Part shown: one piece after another, positions 8,221 to 17,503 of the stretch
Numbering within the stretch: position 1 is the stretch's first letter
Layout of the letters: every line of letters starts with the position of its first letter
Source: CAVSVP01 sp963731125
Lineage (GTDB): Bacteria; Pseudomonadota; Gammaproteobacteria; Competibacterales; Competibacteraceae
Direction: 5' to 3'
NCBI GenBank assembly: GCA_963731125.1
Contig: CAVSVP010000008.1
Location: 186,001-250,000, forward strand
Length of the DNA stretch: 64,000 nt
Notes under the pieces: model-generated
Databases searched by the model: none
What the model saw: only the letters and a program-made list of their open reading frames with translations
Told to the model about the DNA's origin: nothing
Translations under genes and position numbers: made by a program

Positions 8221-9075
8221 ATGCGCTGGAAAATGGGTAGAAGAAGCCAGAATGTTGAAGACCGGCGCGGGATGCGAATTTCTCGTAGCGCCAAGGGGGG
8301 TGGCATCGGTGTTGTAGTTCTCTTGCTAATTGCCATGTATCTTGGTATCGATCCATCCGTTTTGCTCCAAAATGTGCCCACGAATAATGTTCCCTCTTCT
8401 GCCGTGCCACAGTCTTCCTATTCCGCTGCCGATGATACGTCGCGGGATTTTGTCTCGGTGGTGCTGGCGGATACCGAGGATACCTGGCATGAGCTGTTTC
8501 GCCAACTGGACCGTACTTATCAAGAGCCGACCTTGGTGCTGTTCTCGGGTGCGGTGGAATCGGCGTGTGGCTTTGCTCAGGCTGCGGTTGGTCCGTTTTA
8601 TTGTCCGCGTGATCAGAAAGTCTACATTGATTTGAGTTTTTACCAGGATCTTAAAAACCGTTTTCAAGCCCCCGGTGATTTTGCTCATGCCTATGTCATC
8701 GCCCATGAAATCGGACACCATGTGCAGACCCTGCTGGGGATTGCGCAGCAGATTCAGGCGTTACGCGGCCGCGTAAGTCCAGTGGAGTCCAATGCCTTGT
8801 CGGTGCGGCAAGAGCTGCAGGCGGATTGTTTTGCCGGAATCTGGGCTCATCATGCCCAGAGGGCGCGCCAAATCCTGGAAACAGGGGACATCGAGGAAGG
8901 ACTGAATGCCGCCAGCGCCATTGGCGACGATCGTTTACAACGCCAAGCCAGGGGTTATGTGGCTCCGGAGTCGTTTACCCATGGCACCTCGGCGCAGCGC
9001 GTCCGCTGGTTCAAACGGGGTTTGACCGACGGAGATCTGCAGAGCTGCGATACCTTCAATGTGGCACAGCTCTGA
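8221..9075 (+). CDS. Neutral zinc metallopeptidase (YpfJ-type)
   Basis: 284 residues. A short basic N-terminus is followed by one signal-anchor helix (about 31-43) and an extracytoplasmic domain. The zincin motif AHEIGHHVQ lies at about residues 161-169, followed by the conserved RQELQADCFAGIWA segment (about 196-209) that supplies the third ligand in this family. The conserved CGFAQAAVGPFYCP stretch (about 117-130) is also present. Length and motif order match the putative zinc metallopeptidase family PF04228. The substrate is unknown. It starts 124 bases after telA. Confidence 0.85.
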   Translation: MRWKMGRRSQNVEDRRGMRISRSAKGGGIGVVVLLLIAMYLGIDPSVLLQNVPTNNVPSSAVPQSSYSAADDTSRDFVSVVLADTEDTWHELFRQLDRTYQEPTLVLFSGAVESACGFAQAAVGPFYCPRDQKVYIDLSFYQDLKNRFQAPGDFAHAYVIAHEIGHHVQTLLGIAQQIQALRGRVSPVESNALSVRQELQADCFAGIWAHHAQRARQILETGDIEEGLNAASAIGDDRLQRQARGYVAPESFTHGTSAQRVRWFKRGLTDGDLQSCDTFNVAQL

Positions 9076-9158
9076 TAAGGGGTTTTTCGCAATGACCTGG
9101 GATTCATAGAACACACTTTCCTCCACCCGTCGCAAGGCAGCCTTTTTAGATAAATTCC

Positions 9159-10871
9159 ATGGCCGAAGTTCACGCGCTCCAGTCTGCTATCGTTCTCCTG
9201 CTTGCCGGTATTTTGGCGGTTTTTCTAATGCGCCCGCTGAGTCTAAGTCCTATTGTGGGCTATTTACTGGCGGGTGTTTTGCTCGGTCCCCAAGGGCTCA
9301 AGCTAATTGAGGAAAGTGCGACAACCCATTTGCTAGCTGAGTTGGGTGTCGTTTTTTTGCTTTTTGACATCGGTCTGCATTTTTCCTTGGGACACATCTG
9401 GGACGCTCGGCGGGATATTTTGGGGCTTGCCCCCCTTCAGGTTGGCCTGTGTGCGCTTGCGCTTGCGCTATTGGCGCTGGCGGTGGGTTATGAACTGAGT
9501 ATTGCCCTTGTCGTCGGTGCCACGTTGGCGTTGTCATCCACAGCGGTCGTGGTGCAAACCCTGGCGGAACGCCGTCAGCAGCGCTGTCCGGTCGGTGTGA
9601 CCGCCACGGCTGTTTTGATTTTTCAGGATATTTGCGCCATTTTCTTACTGATTCTGGCAACGTCGATCGGGGATACGGAAACAGCCTTGGGCATAGCCAT
9701 CGGCGCGGCCGCCTTAAAGGCAGCGGTGGCATTCGCCGCAACGATCTGGCTTGGCCGTTATCTTATTGGTCCGTTCTTTAGCTGGCTTGGAAGTGTGAAG
9801 AGCGAGGAGGTGTTTACCGCGGTCGCGCTGCTTATCGTTTTGATGACGTCGGCAGCCACGGGAGCGCTGGGCTTATCGCTGACGCTGGGGGCGTTTTTAA
9901 GCGGCATGATTATTTCCGAAACTCCCTACCGCCATGTGGTGCAGACTGAAATCAAGCCGTTCCGTGGCCTGCTGCTGGGTTTTTTCTTTATTACCGTGGG
10001 TATGTCGCTGGATATTGGTGTTCTGGTTCAGAAGTGGGTGCAAATTCTCCTCGTTTTGCTGCTGCTGCTCGGTATTAAGACGGTGCTTATTTACCTTGCG
10101 GCGCGGGCCTTAAAGGCACCGCTGCGTAGCGCCATACAACTCGGTTTTCTGCTGTCTCAGGGCAGCGAGTTTGCCTTTGTCATTTTCAGCATGGCTGCCC
10201 TGCAAGGCGCCCTCGGTTCCGATGTGGCGGCGCTGCTGATTACGGCCGTCGCTGCCAGTCTGGCACTCACTCCCGCGCTGACGGCCCTGGGATATCGAAT
10301 GGCAACCCGGATCGCCAACCGCGATTTTGCAGCGCAACAGGCTGCCGATGGCGTCGAGGCACAACGGGTGGCGCCGGTGGTTATCTTCGGAATGGATGAG
10401 GTTGGCCGCCGGGTCGCCGATGGTCTCGAAGCCCACGGTATCCCGTATATGGCGCTGGAAATGGATCACGACCGCTTCGTTAAGGCAAACACCGACGGTT
10501 ATCCCGTGGCATTTGGGGATTTAAGCGATCTGCGCCTGATGGAGACCGTGCAGATGTCCCGGCGTCCTACCATTGTCATTACCATCAGACGCTATCAAAT
10601 TGCCCGGGATCTTACCCCCGTTCTGCGCGAGCGCTATCCGCAACTGACGCGTTTTATTTCAGTAGAGAGCGACGCGGAGCGGCAACAATACGAAGCACTT
10701 GGCATGCAGGCGATCGTGACCCGCAGTATTCCGGCGGGTCTTGATTTGGCGGCAGTGGTGCTTAGGGCTCATGGTGTTGACAATCAGAGAATTCAGGCCT
10801 GGATGCGCCGCCAGCAAGAACAGCTGCTGGAGACACTGGTGATAACAGAAGCGGCCGGTGAAGCCGCCTAA
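9159..10871 (+). CDS. KefB/KefC-like cation:proton antiporter (CPA2) with RCK domain
   Basis: 570 residues. The first 380 form 12-13 membrane helices of a CPA2 Na+/H+ exchanger-like transporter, with LFDIGLHFSLGHIW near residue 69. A cytoplasmic TrkA-N/RCK nucleotide-binding domain begins at about 405, seen as the Rossmann motif VIFGMDEVGRRVADGL with the acidic ALEMD strand end after it. The family mediates K+ or Na+ efflux gated by NAD(H) or glutathione adducts. No KefF/KefG accessory gene is adjacent, so the specific ligand is open. It starts 83 bases after the metallopeptidase gene and may be co-transcribed. Confidence 0.85.
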   Translation: MAEVHALQSAIVLLLAGILAVFLMRPLSLSPIVGYLLAGVLLGPQGLKLIEESATTHLLAELGVVFLLFDIGLHFSLGHIWDARRDILGLAPLQVGLCALALALLALAVGYELSIALVVGATLALSSTAVVVQTLAERRQQRCPVGVTATAVLIFQDICAIFLLILATSIGDTETALGIAIGAAALKAAVAFAATIWLGRYLIGPFFSWLGSVKSEEVFTAVALLIVLMTSAATGALGLSLTLGAFLSGMIISETPYRHVVQTEIKPFRGLLLGFFFITVGMSLDIGVLVQKWVQILLVLLLLLGIKTVLIYLAARALKAPLRSAIQLGFLLSQGSEFAFVIFSMAALQGALGSDVAALLITAVAASLALTPALTALGYRMATRIANRDFAAQQAADGVEAQRVAPVVIFGMDEVGRRVADGLEAHGIPYMALEMDHDRFVKANTDGYPVAFGDLSDLRLMETVQMSRRPTIVITIRRYQIARDLTPVLRERYPQLTRFISVESDAERQQYEALGMQAIVTRSIPAGLDLAAVVLRAHGVDNQRIQAWMRRQQEQLLETLVITEAAGEAA

Positions 10872-10910
10872 GCGTGAGGTCGGGCAACTTCGTTCAGATG
10901 CCCAGCCGGG

Positions 10911-13370
10911 CTACCTGTTGGCGGCTATTGCGGCGCCGGCGTCGTCGCCGCACAAGGCATCCAGTTCTTCCGCTGGGGCCGGCATGCAGAACACAAAGCC
11001 TTGGCAGGTCGTAATGCCCGCCTCGAGTACCGCTTGCACCTGGGAGCCGTTCTCGATTCCCTCCACAATGACTTCCATGCCCAGGTTGCGGCCGATATCG
11101 TAAATGATACGCATCATCCGGCTCTGCTCTGTGCTCAAGGCCATCCCGGCGACGAAGGAGCGATCCACCTTAAGGATATCGAAGGGAAACTGGGACAGAT
11201 GGCTCAACGAGGAATAGCCGGTCCCAAACTCGTCGATCGCCAGCCTGAGGCCTAGCTTGCGCAGGTTGCATAAAGTCGTGGCGGTCTTTTCCGGCTCGCG
11301 CATAACGAGAGATTCAGTAATCTCTAGGACGATACGGGAAGGATCCGCCTTGCACTCGCACAGATAGCGCTCCACGGTCCTGAAAAAATCACTGTCGAAG
11401 AGTTGTCTAGCGGAGGCGTTCACGCTAACGAAGCACTCAGCAAAGCCGGAATGCTGCGACCAGGCGTGCTGTTGTCGGCAAGCGGCCTGCAGAACCTGCT
11501 CACCCAACGGCAGGATGAGACCCATCTCTTCAGCAGCGGCGATGAACAGGCCGGGCATAATGATGCCTTCTTGTGGATGCAGCCAGCGCGCCAAGGCCTC
11601 AAAGCCGATCACGCGGTCGGTGCGCAAGTCCAAGATGGGTTGGTAGTAATTGACGATGTGCTTGTGATTGATTGCCGTTTGCAGGTCCTTTTTCACAAGC
11701 AGTTTGCGATTTTCGCCTTCTCTATCGAAGCTGATGATAAGTTGGTTTTTGCCTTGGGTCTTGGCTTGATACATGGCCGTGTCCGCTTCGCTGATCATAT
11801 CGTCGGCACAGCGGTGCCGCGGCTCGCTGCGAGCAAGGCCCACGCTAGCGGAAACCGTGAACTCAAGTTGCTGAATGTGCAGCGGCCTGCGCAGCGTTTC
11901 CAAGAAACGTTGGGCAATTTGCACGGCCTGCTCCCTGTCGATATGTTCACGCAGCATCACCAGAAATTCGTCGCCACTTAGCCTGGCCACCAGATCGTGC
12001 TCTCGGGACGCTGTTGTCAGGCGTTTCGCTATGATCTTAAGGACTTCGTCGCCCACATGGTGGCCATAGGTATCATTGATGCTCTTGAAGCGGTCCACAT
12101 CCACGAAGACAAGCCAGAAGGGACGGGTTTGGTCGCGCTGGTAGGCTGCCAGCTCGTCTTCGATACGATTGAAGAGGTAACGCCTGTTGGGCAGTCCGGT
12201 CAGATGATCATGCGTGGCAAGATGGCGAAGTTGTCGTTCCAAGTCTTTGCGCTCGGTAATGTCGTAGATAATGAAGAGATAATGTAGTGTGGCACCGTCG
12301 ATCAAGTCTTCGACAGGCACTCCGGAAATCAGGGCATCCACCAGTCTGCCGTTTAAGTTGAGAACGATTTCCTTGTCCCGAATTGGGTACCCCTGGGAGA
12401 GGAGCTCTGCGACATCTCGAAAGACCTCTGGAGTGACGCCGATTGCCTCCTGAAGTCGGCGGCCTGGTACTTCTTGCAACTCGCATAAGTTATGGAAGCT
12501 GGCATTGGCATGAAGGATAACGCCGTCGTGATCGGTGACCGCCACACCTACCGGCAGACTCGCCAGCACCCGTTCCAGGTAGGTCTTGGAAACGGTGTTA
12601 TGGCGCAGGGACTCGGCCACGCGCTTTAAGGTTTGCGCCAGCTCGCCAAGTTCGTCGGTGCGCGTGAGAGGAACTTGAACATCGTACTCGCCGCGACCTA
12701 ACCTCGCGATGGCTCGTGAGAGTGAGGCTAGAGGCCGAGTCAAACTCCGGGAGAGTGCATAGACGCCAACGAGGCCGGTAAGCAGCGAGGCGATGAACAG
12801 TAGCAGCAGCCGGGCCTGGCCTTCGGCCAGAGACTGCCGGAAAAGACCGTCGGCTCTGGTGTGCAGGGAGGTAATGGCTTGCTCCGTCTGATGAGCGTCG
12901 AATTGCATGATCACTTTGCCGATGAGATGGCTACCTACCCGCACGGGTGTCTCCACCAGTAGCGTTCCTTTCCGGTCAGGGAGCAACGACCTGGAAAAAC
13001 GTTGGCCAAGATGCAGCGACTGCCAGGTACCGTCGCTTAGAACGATCCCTTGGTCGTCTATGACAAAGATATCTATGACCAGGCCGTGTTCTTTGGCCAC
13101 TATGGCAAGGTGTCTGATCATTTCCAGATCCTTGGCATAGACGGGCTGGATAAGCTGGTCTGCGTGCATGGCCGCCAGGGAGTTGACCTTGGCTTTCCAC
13201 CCCTGGGTAAGCGACTCGCGAATGATGTGCTCGGTGATCTCTTTGGTCTGTCGGAACGACTCCTGGTGAATGTTTCTCGCGACGAGGAACACCAAGAGGA
13301 AGATACCGGCGATCAGGGCAAAGACCCAAAAGTTCAGACGGGTGCGGATGCTTCGCATGGCGCGCCTCAA
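10911..13370 (-). CDS. Membrane HAMP-PAS-GGDEF-EAL cyclic-di-GMP signalling protein
   Basis: 819 residues: transmembrane helix 1 (about 12-27), a periplasmic sensor loop to about 185, helix 2 (about 187-205), HAMP (206-260), PAS (265-375), GGDEF (395-550) and EAL (575-805). The cyclase site is SGDEF, an accepted active variant, with an intact RxxD inhibitory site (REHD) five residues upstream. In the EAL domain FEALARW and the EITES Glu are present, but the usual DDFGTG reads DEFGTG and the C-terminal motifs are weakened, so phosphodiesterase activity is uncertain. It overlaps the PhnD-like gene by 4 bases (ATGA), so the pair probably works as a ligand-binding protein and its signalling partner. 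Confidence 0.85.
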   Translation of the reverse strand: MRRAMRSIRTRLNFWVFALIAGIFLLVFLVARNIHQESFRQTKEITEHIIRESLTQGWKAKVNSLAAMHADQLIQPVYAKDLEMIRHLAIVAKEHGLVIDIFVIDDQGIVLSDGTWQSLHLGQRFSRSLLPDRKGTLLVETPVRVGSHLIGKVIMQFDAHQTEQAITSLHTRADGLFRQSLAEGQARLLLLFIASLLTGLVGVYALSRSLTRPLASLSRAIARLGRGEYDVQVPLTRTDELGELAQTLKRVAESLRHNTVSKTYLERVLASLPVGVAVTDHDGVILHANASFHNLCELQEVPGRRLQEAIGVTPEVFRDVAELLSQGYPIRDKEIVLNLNGRLVDALISGVPVEDLIDGATLHYLFIIYDITERKDLERQLRHLATHDHLTGLPNRRYLFNRIEDELAAYQRDQTRPFWLVFVDVDRFKSINDTYGHHVGDEVLKIIAKRLTTASREHDLVARLSGDEFLVMLREHIDREQAVQIAQRFLETLRRPLHIQQLEFTVSASVGLARSEPRHRCADDMISEADTAMYQAKTQGKNQLIISFDREGENRKLLVKKDLQTAINHKHIVNYYQPILDLRTDRVIGFEALARWLHPQEGIIMPGLFIAAAEEMGLILPLGEQVLQAACRQQHAWSQHSGFAECFVSVNASARQLFDSDFFRTVERYLCECKADPSRIVLEITESLVMREPEKTATTLCNLRKLGLRLAIDEFGTGYSSLSHLSQFPFDILKVDRSFVAGMALSTEQSRMMRIIYDIGRNLGMEVIVEGIENGSQVQAVLEAGITTCQGFVFCMPAPAEELDALCGDDAGAAIAANR

Positions 13371-14263
13371 TTTGCTGTGTGGGTCAAACTGTTTTCGAGA
13401 TTTTCTATATAAGTCTCGGCATCTTCTATGGGATAGAAGCGGCTGATATCGAACCCCTTTAAGGCTTGCCTACCGGCCTCGCTTTGATGCATGACAAGCA
13501 GCACACGCTTTACCGCTGCCGTGATCTCGGGCGCTAAGTCGGGCCTGGCGAGTACCAGCATGCGTGGTACGGACCGCGTTTCGTAGATAATGACGGAATC
13601 CTTGCGGAAAGCCTTGGGATTCTCATCTTGAGAGTTCCAGTCCAAATTGCTCAGTGCGCCGGCATCGGTGCGGTTAAAATAGACCCAGCTGGCGACATTC
13701 AATTCGCTGCCCGCAAAGACATAGCCGACCTTGCCTTTGGGAACCTCTGCTTCGGGCGAGGCGAGGGCTACGAGTTCCAAACCAGCCGCCTCCATGGCGG
13801 TACGGGGAAGATGGTATGCCGACGTAGAACCGGGATCTTCAAAGGCGATGACATGGTCGATGAGGTCTTCCAGCTTGTTGATGCCGGAGGCCTGCCTGGT
13901 GAAGATCAGACTTCGATATTCCTGCATCTCGCCGTCCCTGGCAATGCTCAGCAGAGGGATGGCGCCGGCTTTCTTGATAAAGCTCAACGCGGAGTAGGGC
14001 GTTTCAAAGAGCAAGTCGATCTTACCGGCCTGGATCAGCTTGATGGTGGCTTGATTGCTGTTCATTCCCTCCAGGACCACATCGCCGCCGGTTATATCCT
14101 GGGCCTGCAGACGCTCACCGAGATAGACCGCAATAGGATAAAGCCTGTTGTACGTGCGCTGGACTTCCTTGGCCGGCCGGCCGATGGTAATCACCCGCTC
14201 CGCAGGGACGGCAGATGGCGCAAGCAGCAACACGCACCAGGACAGAACGAGGAGACATTGCAT
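13367..14263 (-). CDS. PhnD-like periplasmic substrate-binding protein
   Basis: About 298 residues from ATG 14263, chosen because AAGGAGG lies five bases upstream and a clean signal peptide (ending VPAE) follows. The ORF extends nine codons further upstream without an equally good ribosome site. The mature protein is a type-II periplasmic binding fold of the phosphate/phosphite/phosphonate (PhnD) family, with the GKIDLLFETPYSALSFIK and EDPGSTSAYHLPR segments. No ABC permease or ATPase gene is adjacent. Instead it overlaps a GGDEF/EAL gene by 4 bases, which suggests it presents a ligand to that receptor and is not part of a transporter. Confidence 0.8.
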   Translation of the reverse strand: MQCLLVLSWCVLLLAPSAVPAERVITIGRPAKEVQRTYNRLYPIAVYLGERLQAQDITGGDVVLEGMNSNQATIKLIQAGKIDLLFETPYSALSFIKKAGAIPLLSIARDGEMQEYRSLIFTRQASGINKLEDLIDHVIAFEDPGSTSAYHLPRTAMEAAGLELVALASPEAEVPKGKVGYVFAGSELNVASWVYFNRTDAGALSNLDWNSQDENPKAFRKDSVIIYETRSVPRMLVLARPDLAPEITAAVKRVLLVMHQSEAGRQALKGFDISRFYPIEDAETYIENLENSLTHTAN

Positions 14264-14451
14264 AGGACCTCCTTGCGATGGCGGTTCCATTGATCATACC
14301 GGGTGAACTGCCGTGCAACTTGTCTAATCTACTCTGAGCCGCTGCATTGGGCAATATGAAAACTGTGATTTTCATGCATTGCAATTTGCTAAGGCATACT
14401 GGAATACTATAGACATAGGATCTTAACGTATTCGCAACAGGGACAGTGACG

Positions 14452-15024
14452 ATGAACACCTACCTTATGCTGAGCCTAGGCATTCTGCTGATGCTTATCG
14501 TTTACGGTGTTTTGACCTACAATCGGCTGGTCACCCTTAAGCACAACGTCAAGTTATCCTGGTCGAACATTGATGTGTTGCTGAAGCAGCGCCACGACGA
14601 ACTGCCCAAGCTGGTGGAAACCTGCCGGCAGTACATGAGGTTCGAGCAGGGTACGCTGGAAAAAGTGATGGGTGCCCGAGTTGCAGTGGCCAGTGCCCAA
14701 GCCGCGAGCGACCTGGGTGCCTTGGGTACCGCCGAGACGCAGCTGCGGTTTGGCCTGGGCCATCTATTCGCCACCGCAGAGGCTTATCCGGAACTGCGTG
14801 CCAGCGATAAATTTAAGCACTTGCAGGCTCGCATCACGGGTTTAGAAAACGCCATTGCCGACCGCCGTGAGTTTTACAACGATACGGTCAACCTAAACAA
14901 TCGGCGCATTCAACAGCTTCCCGAAATATTCCTGGCGCGCTTTTTTGCCTTCCGACCCCACAAGCTGTTGACATTTAGCGAACAAGAAAAGCGGGACGTG
15001 GACCTTCGCGAGTTGTTCGGTTGA
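14452..15024 (+). CDS. LemA family protein
   Basis: 190 residues. One N-terminal transmembrane helix (about 4-22) is followed by an alpha-helical cytoplasmic or peripheral domain with the LemA signatures YNRLVTLKHNVKLSWSNIDV and the LQARITGLENAIADRREFYN helix. Start chosen at ATG 14452 (an upstream GTG at 14446 is also possible). LemA proteins have no agreed biochemical function and are usually followed by a TPM- or GIDE-domain membrane protein. Here only a short remnant follows. Confidence 0.85.
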   Translation: MNTYLMLSLGILLMLIVYGVLTYNRLVTLKHNVKLSWSNIDVLLKQRHDELPKLVETCRQYMRFEQGTLEKVMGARVAVASAQAASDLGALGTAETQLRFGLGHLFATAEAYPELRASDKFKHLQARITGLENAIADRREFYNDTVNLNNRRIQQLPEIFLARFFAFRPHKLLTFSEQEKRDVDLRELFG

Positions 15025-15236
15025 CCCAACCGCACCGGCAGGTGCAGCGGGCGCAGCTTGAGCGCGCAACAACACCCGATGTGCACGTGCTGTCTGACAC
15101 CCCGGACGCGACGCGCCCGTATCTTATCGCCGCCCTTTCCGAGGGTCGCCTGATTAGGCAATATCAGCTAAAAACAGCGCTGTATCTGCTGACTGTCCTG
15201 CTGGTGGGCGGCTATCTGGCTTGGTTCTTCCATTAA
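15021..15236 (+). pseudogene. Short membrane ORF, possible C-terminal remnant of a GIDE-type protein
   Basis: 71 codons overlapping the lemA stop; the only start codon is a TTG at 15021. The sequence has a polar N-terminus, a P-Y-L-I-A-A-L-S-E-G-R-L-I-R stretch (about 34-47) and one C-terminal membrane helix (about 53-69). This resembles the end of GIDE-domain proteins often encoded next to lemA, whose remaining roughly 200 residues would be missing. The family assignment is inference. It could instead be an independent small membrane protein coupled to lemA. Confidence 0.35.
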
Positions 15237-15281
15237 GTTTTCCAGAGTTTTGCGGTTCTATACCAAATTTCATTTCGCCAA

Positions 15282-16567
15282 CTACACCCACGGCAAATCC
15301 TTCCACTGCGTCGTATACGCAGGCGAGCGTTTTTCCTGACGCATCTGCCAGGGCTGGTGCAATCCTTCTCGGGCAAAGCGCAGCGTGTCTTTACCCAACT
15401 TGGCATTGACTCGATCCACGACCTGCATCCGCAGCCGAGACCGTTCATCATCCCCGGGATGGAGCAAATCCAACTGTCTCTGCTGGGCCGGCGAGAGATT
15501 CAACAGCATCACCCCCGCTTTTTTATACCGCAATCCCGCCCAGTACAGTGCTTTCACGCCCTTCACGGCATAGCCGATGAGTTTTCCGGTATCCGCCGTC
15601 GGCGCCGGCAGGCTCAGCGTACCAGCCCGGTGATAGGGGAACTCCTCTGCTTTGAACCGGTTAGTCTGGATAAACACCACCAGGGCCTGAGTTACCGAGC
15701 CCTGGCGACGCAGCTTCACTGCCGCTCGGGCTACATGGCTGGCCACGGCTTCCTGGAGTGCTTCCAGCTCAGTCACTGGCCGACCAAAGGACCGGGAGGC
15801 GATAATCTGCTGTTTCGGAGGCGCCAGTGCCTCTGTGTCGAGACAGGAAACCCCGCGTAGCTCATAGTAAGCCGCTGCATCACCACGCCGAACAGCGCCC
15901 GCAGTTGGCTAGGATCGCTCTCGCAAAGTTGCAGGGCTGTGGTAATTTCCAGCGCCTGCAGCTTCTGGGCCCAACATTTACCGATACCCCATAGGCCGCT
16001 TACTGGAATCCGCGCCAGGATCGCAGCGTGCAAAGCAGGATCGGCAAGATTGAACACTCCGCCCGGTATCTGTTGTTGTTTGGCCACCCGGTTGGCCACC
16101 TTCGCCAGCATTTTACTGGGACCGATGCCGATGGAAACCGGAATCCCCGTCCATTGGCGAACGGTTTTTACGATCCGCTGGGCATGGTCGGTGAGAAGGG
16201 CGTCTTCGCAACCGGTGAGATGTAAAAAGGCTTCGTCGATGGAATAGAGTTCCAACCGAGGCGTGAACTGTTCCAATACCTGCATCACCCGCGCACTCAT
16301 ATCCCCATAAAGAGCATAGTTCGAGGAGTAGACCTCGATTCCCGCTTGTTTTACCAGAGCCCGGATTTCATGAATAGGGGTACCCATGGCCACCCCCAGG
16401 GCTTTCAATTCCTCGGAGCGGGCCACCACGCAGCCATCGTTGTTGGAAAGCACGGCCACGGGTCGGTGTGCCAACTGCGGGGCAAACACCCGTTCGCACG
16501 ACACGTAGAAGTTATCGCAATCGACTAGGGCGATTCGCCGTGGCGGTTCAGAGTTGACGCACGACAC
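15282..16567 (-). pseudogene. umuC: DNA polymerase V catalytic subunit UmuC, frameshifted
   Basis: Y-family polymerase split into two ORFs: 15773-16567 (N-terminal 264 codons) and 15282-15776 (C-terminal 164 codons). The catalytic palm and fingers are intact (ALVDCDNFYVSCERVF, SNNDGCVVARS, YSIDEAFLHLTG, SIGIGPSKMLAKVAN). After VVMQR the reading frame is lost. Shifting one frame at about 15871-15875 restores YYELRGVSCLD and the normal link to SFGRPVTELEAL. One missing G in the coding strand (CGGCTTAC where CGGGCTTAC would be in frame) explains it. The 5' end overlaps umuD by 20 bases. This is either a real loss of polymerase V or a homopolymer sequencing error. Confidence 0.85.
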
Positions 16568-17132
16568 CGGTCACCACGCCCCAGATGACGCAATCCATGG
16601 ATTCTGAGATTTCAATGGGGCGGTAATGGCCGTTTTCCGGCTGTAGCATCGCCCGATCTGCCTCAATCAACAACCGTTTGACGGTCAACTCGCCGTTGAC
16701 CACGGCGATCACGATTTTGCCATGGGTGGGCTCCAGGGACCGATCCACCACCAGGATATCCCCCGGATAGATCCCGGCCCCGGTCATAGAATCACCGGCG
16801 ACCCTTACATAGAATGTCGCCGCCGGATGTTTGATCAGGTGATCATTCAGATCCAGTTGACCTTCCACATAGTCATCGGCGGGGGAGGGGAAGCCCGCTT
16901 CAACACGGGTGGCAAAGAGAGTGAGGGATTGGTGGATAACGCATTCGGCAGGCCGATAAATTTGAGCAATCGTCGTCGTATCGATCGGACACTTTTCTTG
17001 GACCGCTTTGAGAAAGTGGGCGACCCGAGGTGCTAGGCTTTTCGGTACCCGAATGACTTGAGTAGATTCACCATACTTCGAGGGTCGTCCCGCGCCGGGT
17101 CGGTGGCCACCGTGGTTTTTTTTGTCAGCCAT
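16548..17132 (-). CDS. umuD: UmuD, self-cleaving subunit of DNA polymerase V
   Basis: 194 residues, S24 LexA-like peptidase. The cleavage site appears as Ala79-Gly80 in EAGFPSPADDY. The catalytic dyad is Ser115 (AGDSMTGAG) and Lys152 (GELTVKRL). The first 75 residues are longer than in E. coli UmuD and start with a G-R-P-G-A-G-R-P-S-K-Y stretch found in many proteobacterial UmuD proteins. After RecA-stimulated cleavage, UmuD' would bind UmuC. It overlaps umuC by 20 bases. I did not find a canonical CTGT-N8-ACAG SOS box in the 120 bases upstream. Confidence 0.88.
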   Translation of the reverse strand: MADKKNHGGHRPGAGRPSKYGESTQVIRVPKSLAPRVAHFLKAVQEKCPIDTTTIAQIYRPAECVIHQSLTLFATRVEAGFPSPADDYVEGQLDLNDHLIKHPAATFYVRVAGDSMTGAGIYPGDILVVDRSLEPTHGKIVIAVVNGELTVKRLLIEADRAMLQPENGHYRPIEISESMDCVIWGVVTGVVRQL

Positions 17133-17272
17133 AGTAATGTTAGCTTGAATTTGTTACATAAATCTACTATAGATCCGAATCGTGGAAAAAACCAGTAATC
17201 GCTTAGTACGCGCCAAGCCACCGAAAGCGTGATCGACCGTTGAACGAAGGGCTGGCACGCTATCATTGCGCA

Positions 17273-17503
17273 TCAGGCCTTAGGATTTTCTCGATGGCTA
17301 TGCTCGTAAAGAGTGTCGGCCAAGTGTTTTCCTCCGACCATAGCAAGGATAATCAAGTTCCACGCTGATAAGTACTCGGAGAGCGCTAAAAACCGAAAAG
17401 TTTCTATAATCGCACCACTGCTATCTAAAGACCAAAATGGCGAATATTTAACGAATTGTTGCCATACCTCAAGCAAACTTTTCAAACACCGGCTTGTTTT
17501 CAT
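17273..17503 (-). CDS. Small hypothetical protein coupled to the NDUFA9-like gene
   Basis: 76 codons starting at an ATG that overlaps the upstream stop as TAATG (17501-17505), the arrangement of a translationally coupled pair. The product has no recognised family. It has a mildly hydrophobic stretch at about residues 37-61 and a His/Asp-containing tail. The coupling is the main support; it could be a chance ORF. Confidence 0.35.
   Translation of the reverse strand: MKTSRCLKSLLEVWQQFVKYSPFWSLDSSGAIIETFRFLALSEYLSAWNLIILAMVGGKHLADTLYEHSHRENPKA

Noticed and set aside
11403..11981. 192-codon plus-strand ORF inside the GGDEF/EAL gene
   Set aside because: The opposite strand encodes clear EAL and GGDEF motifs through the same bases.
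17133..17260. SOS box upstream of umuD
   Set aside because: No CTGT-N8-ACAG or close variant was found by eye. A divergent LexA site cannot be excluded, but none is supported.
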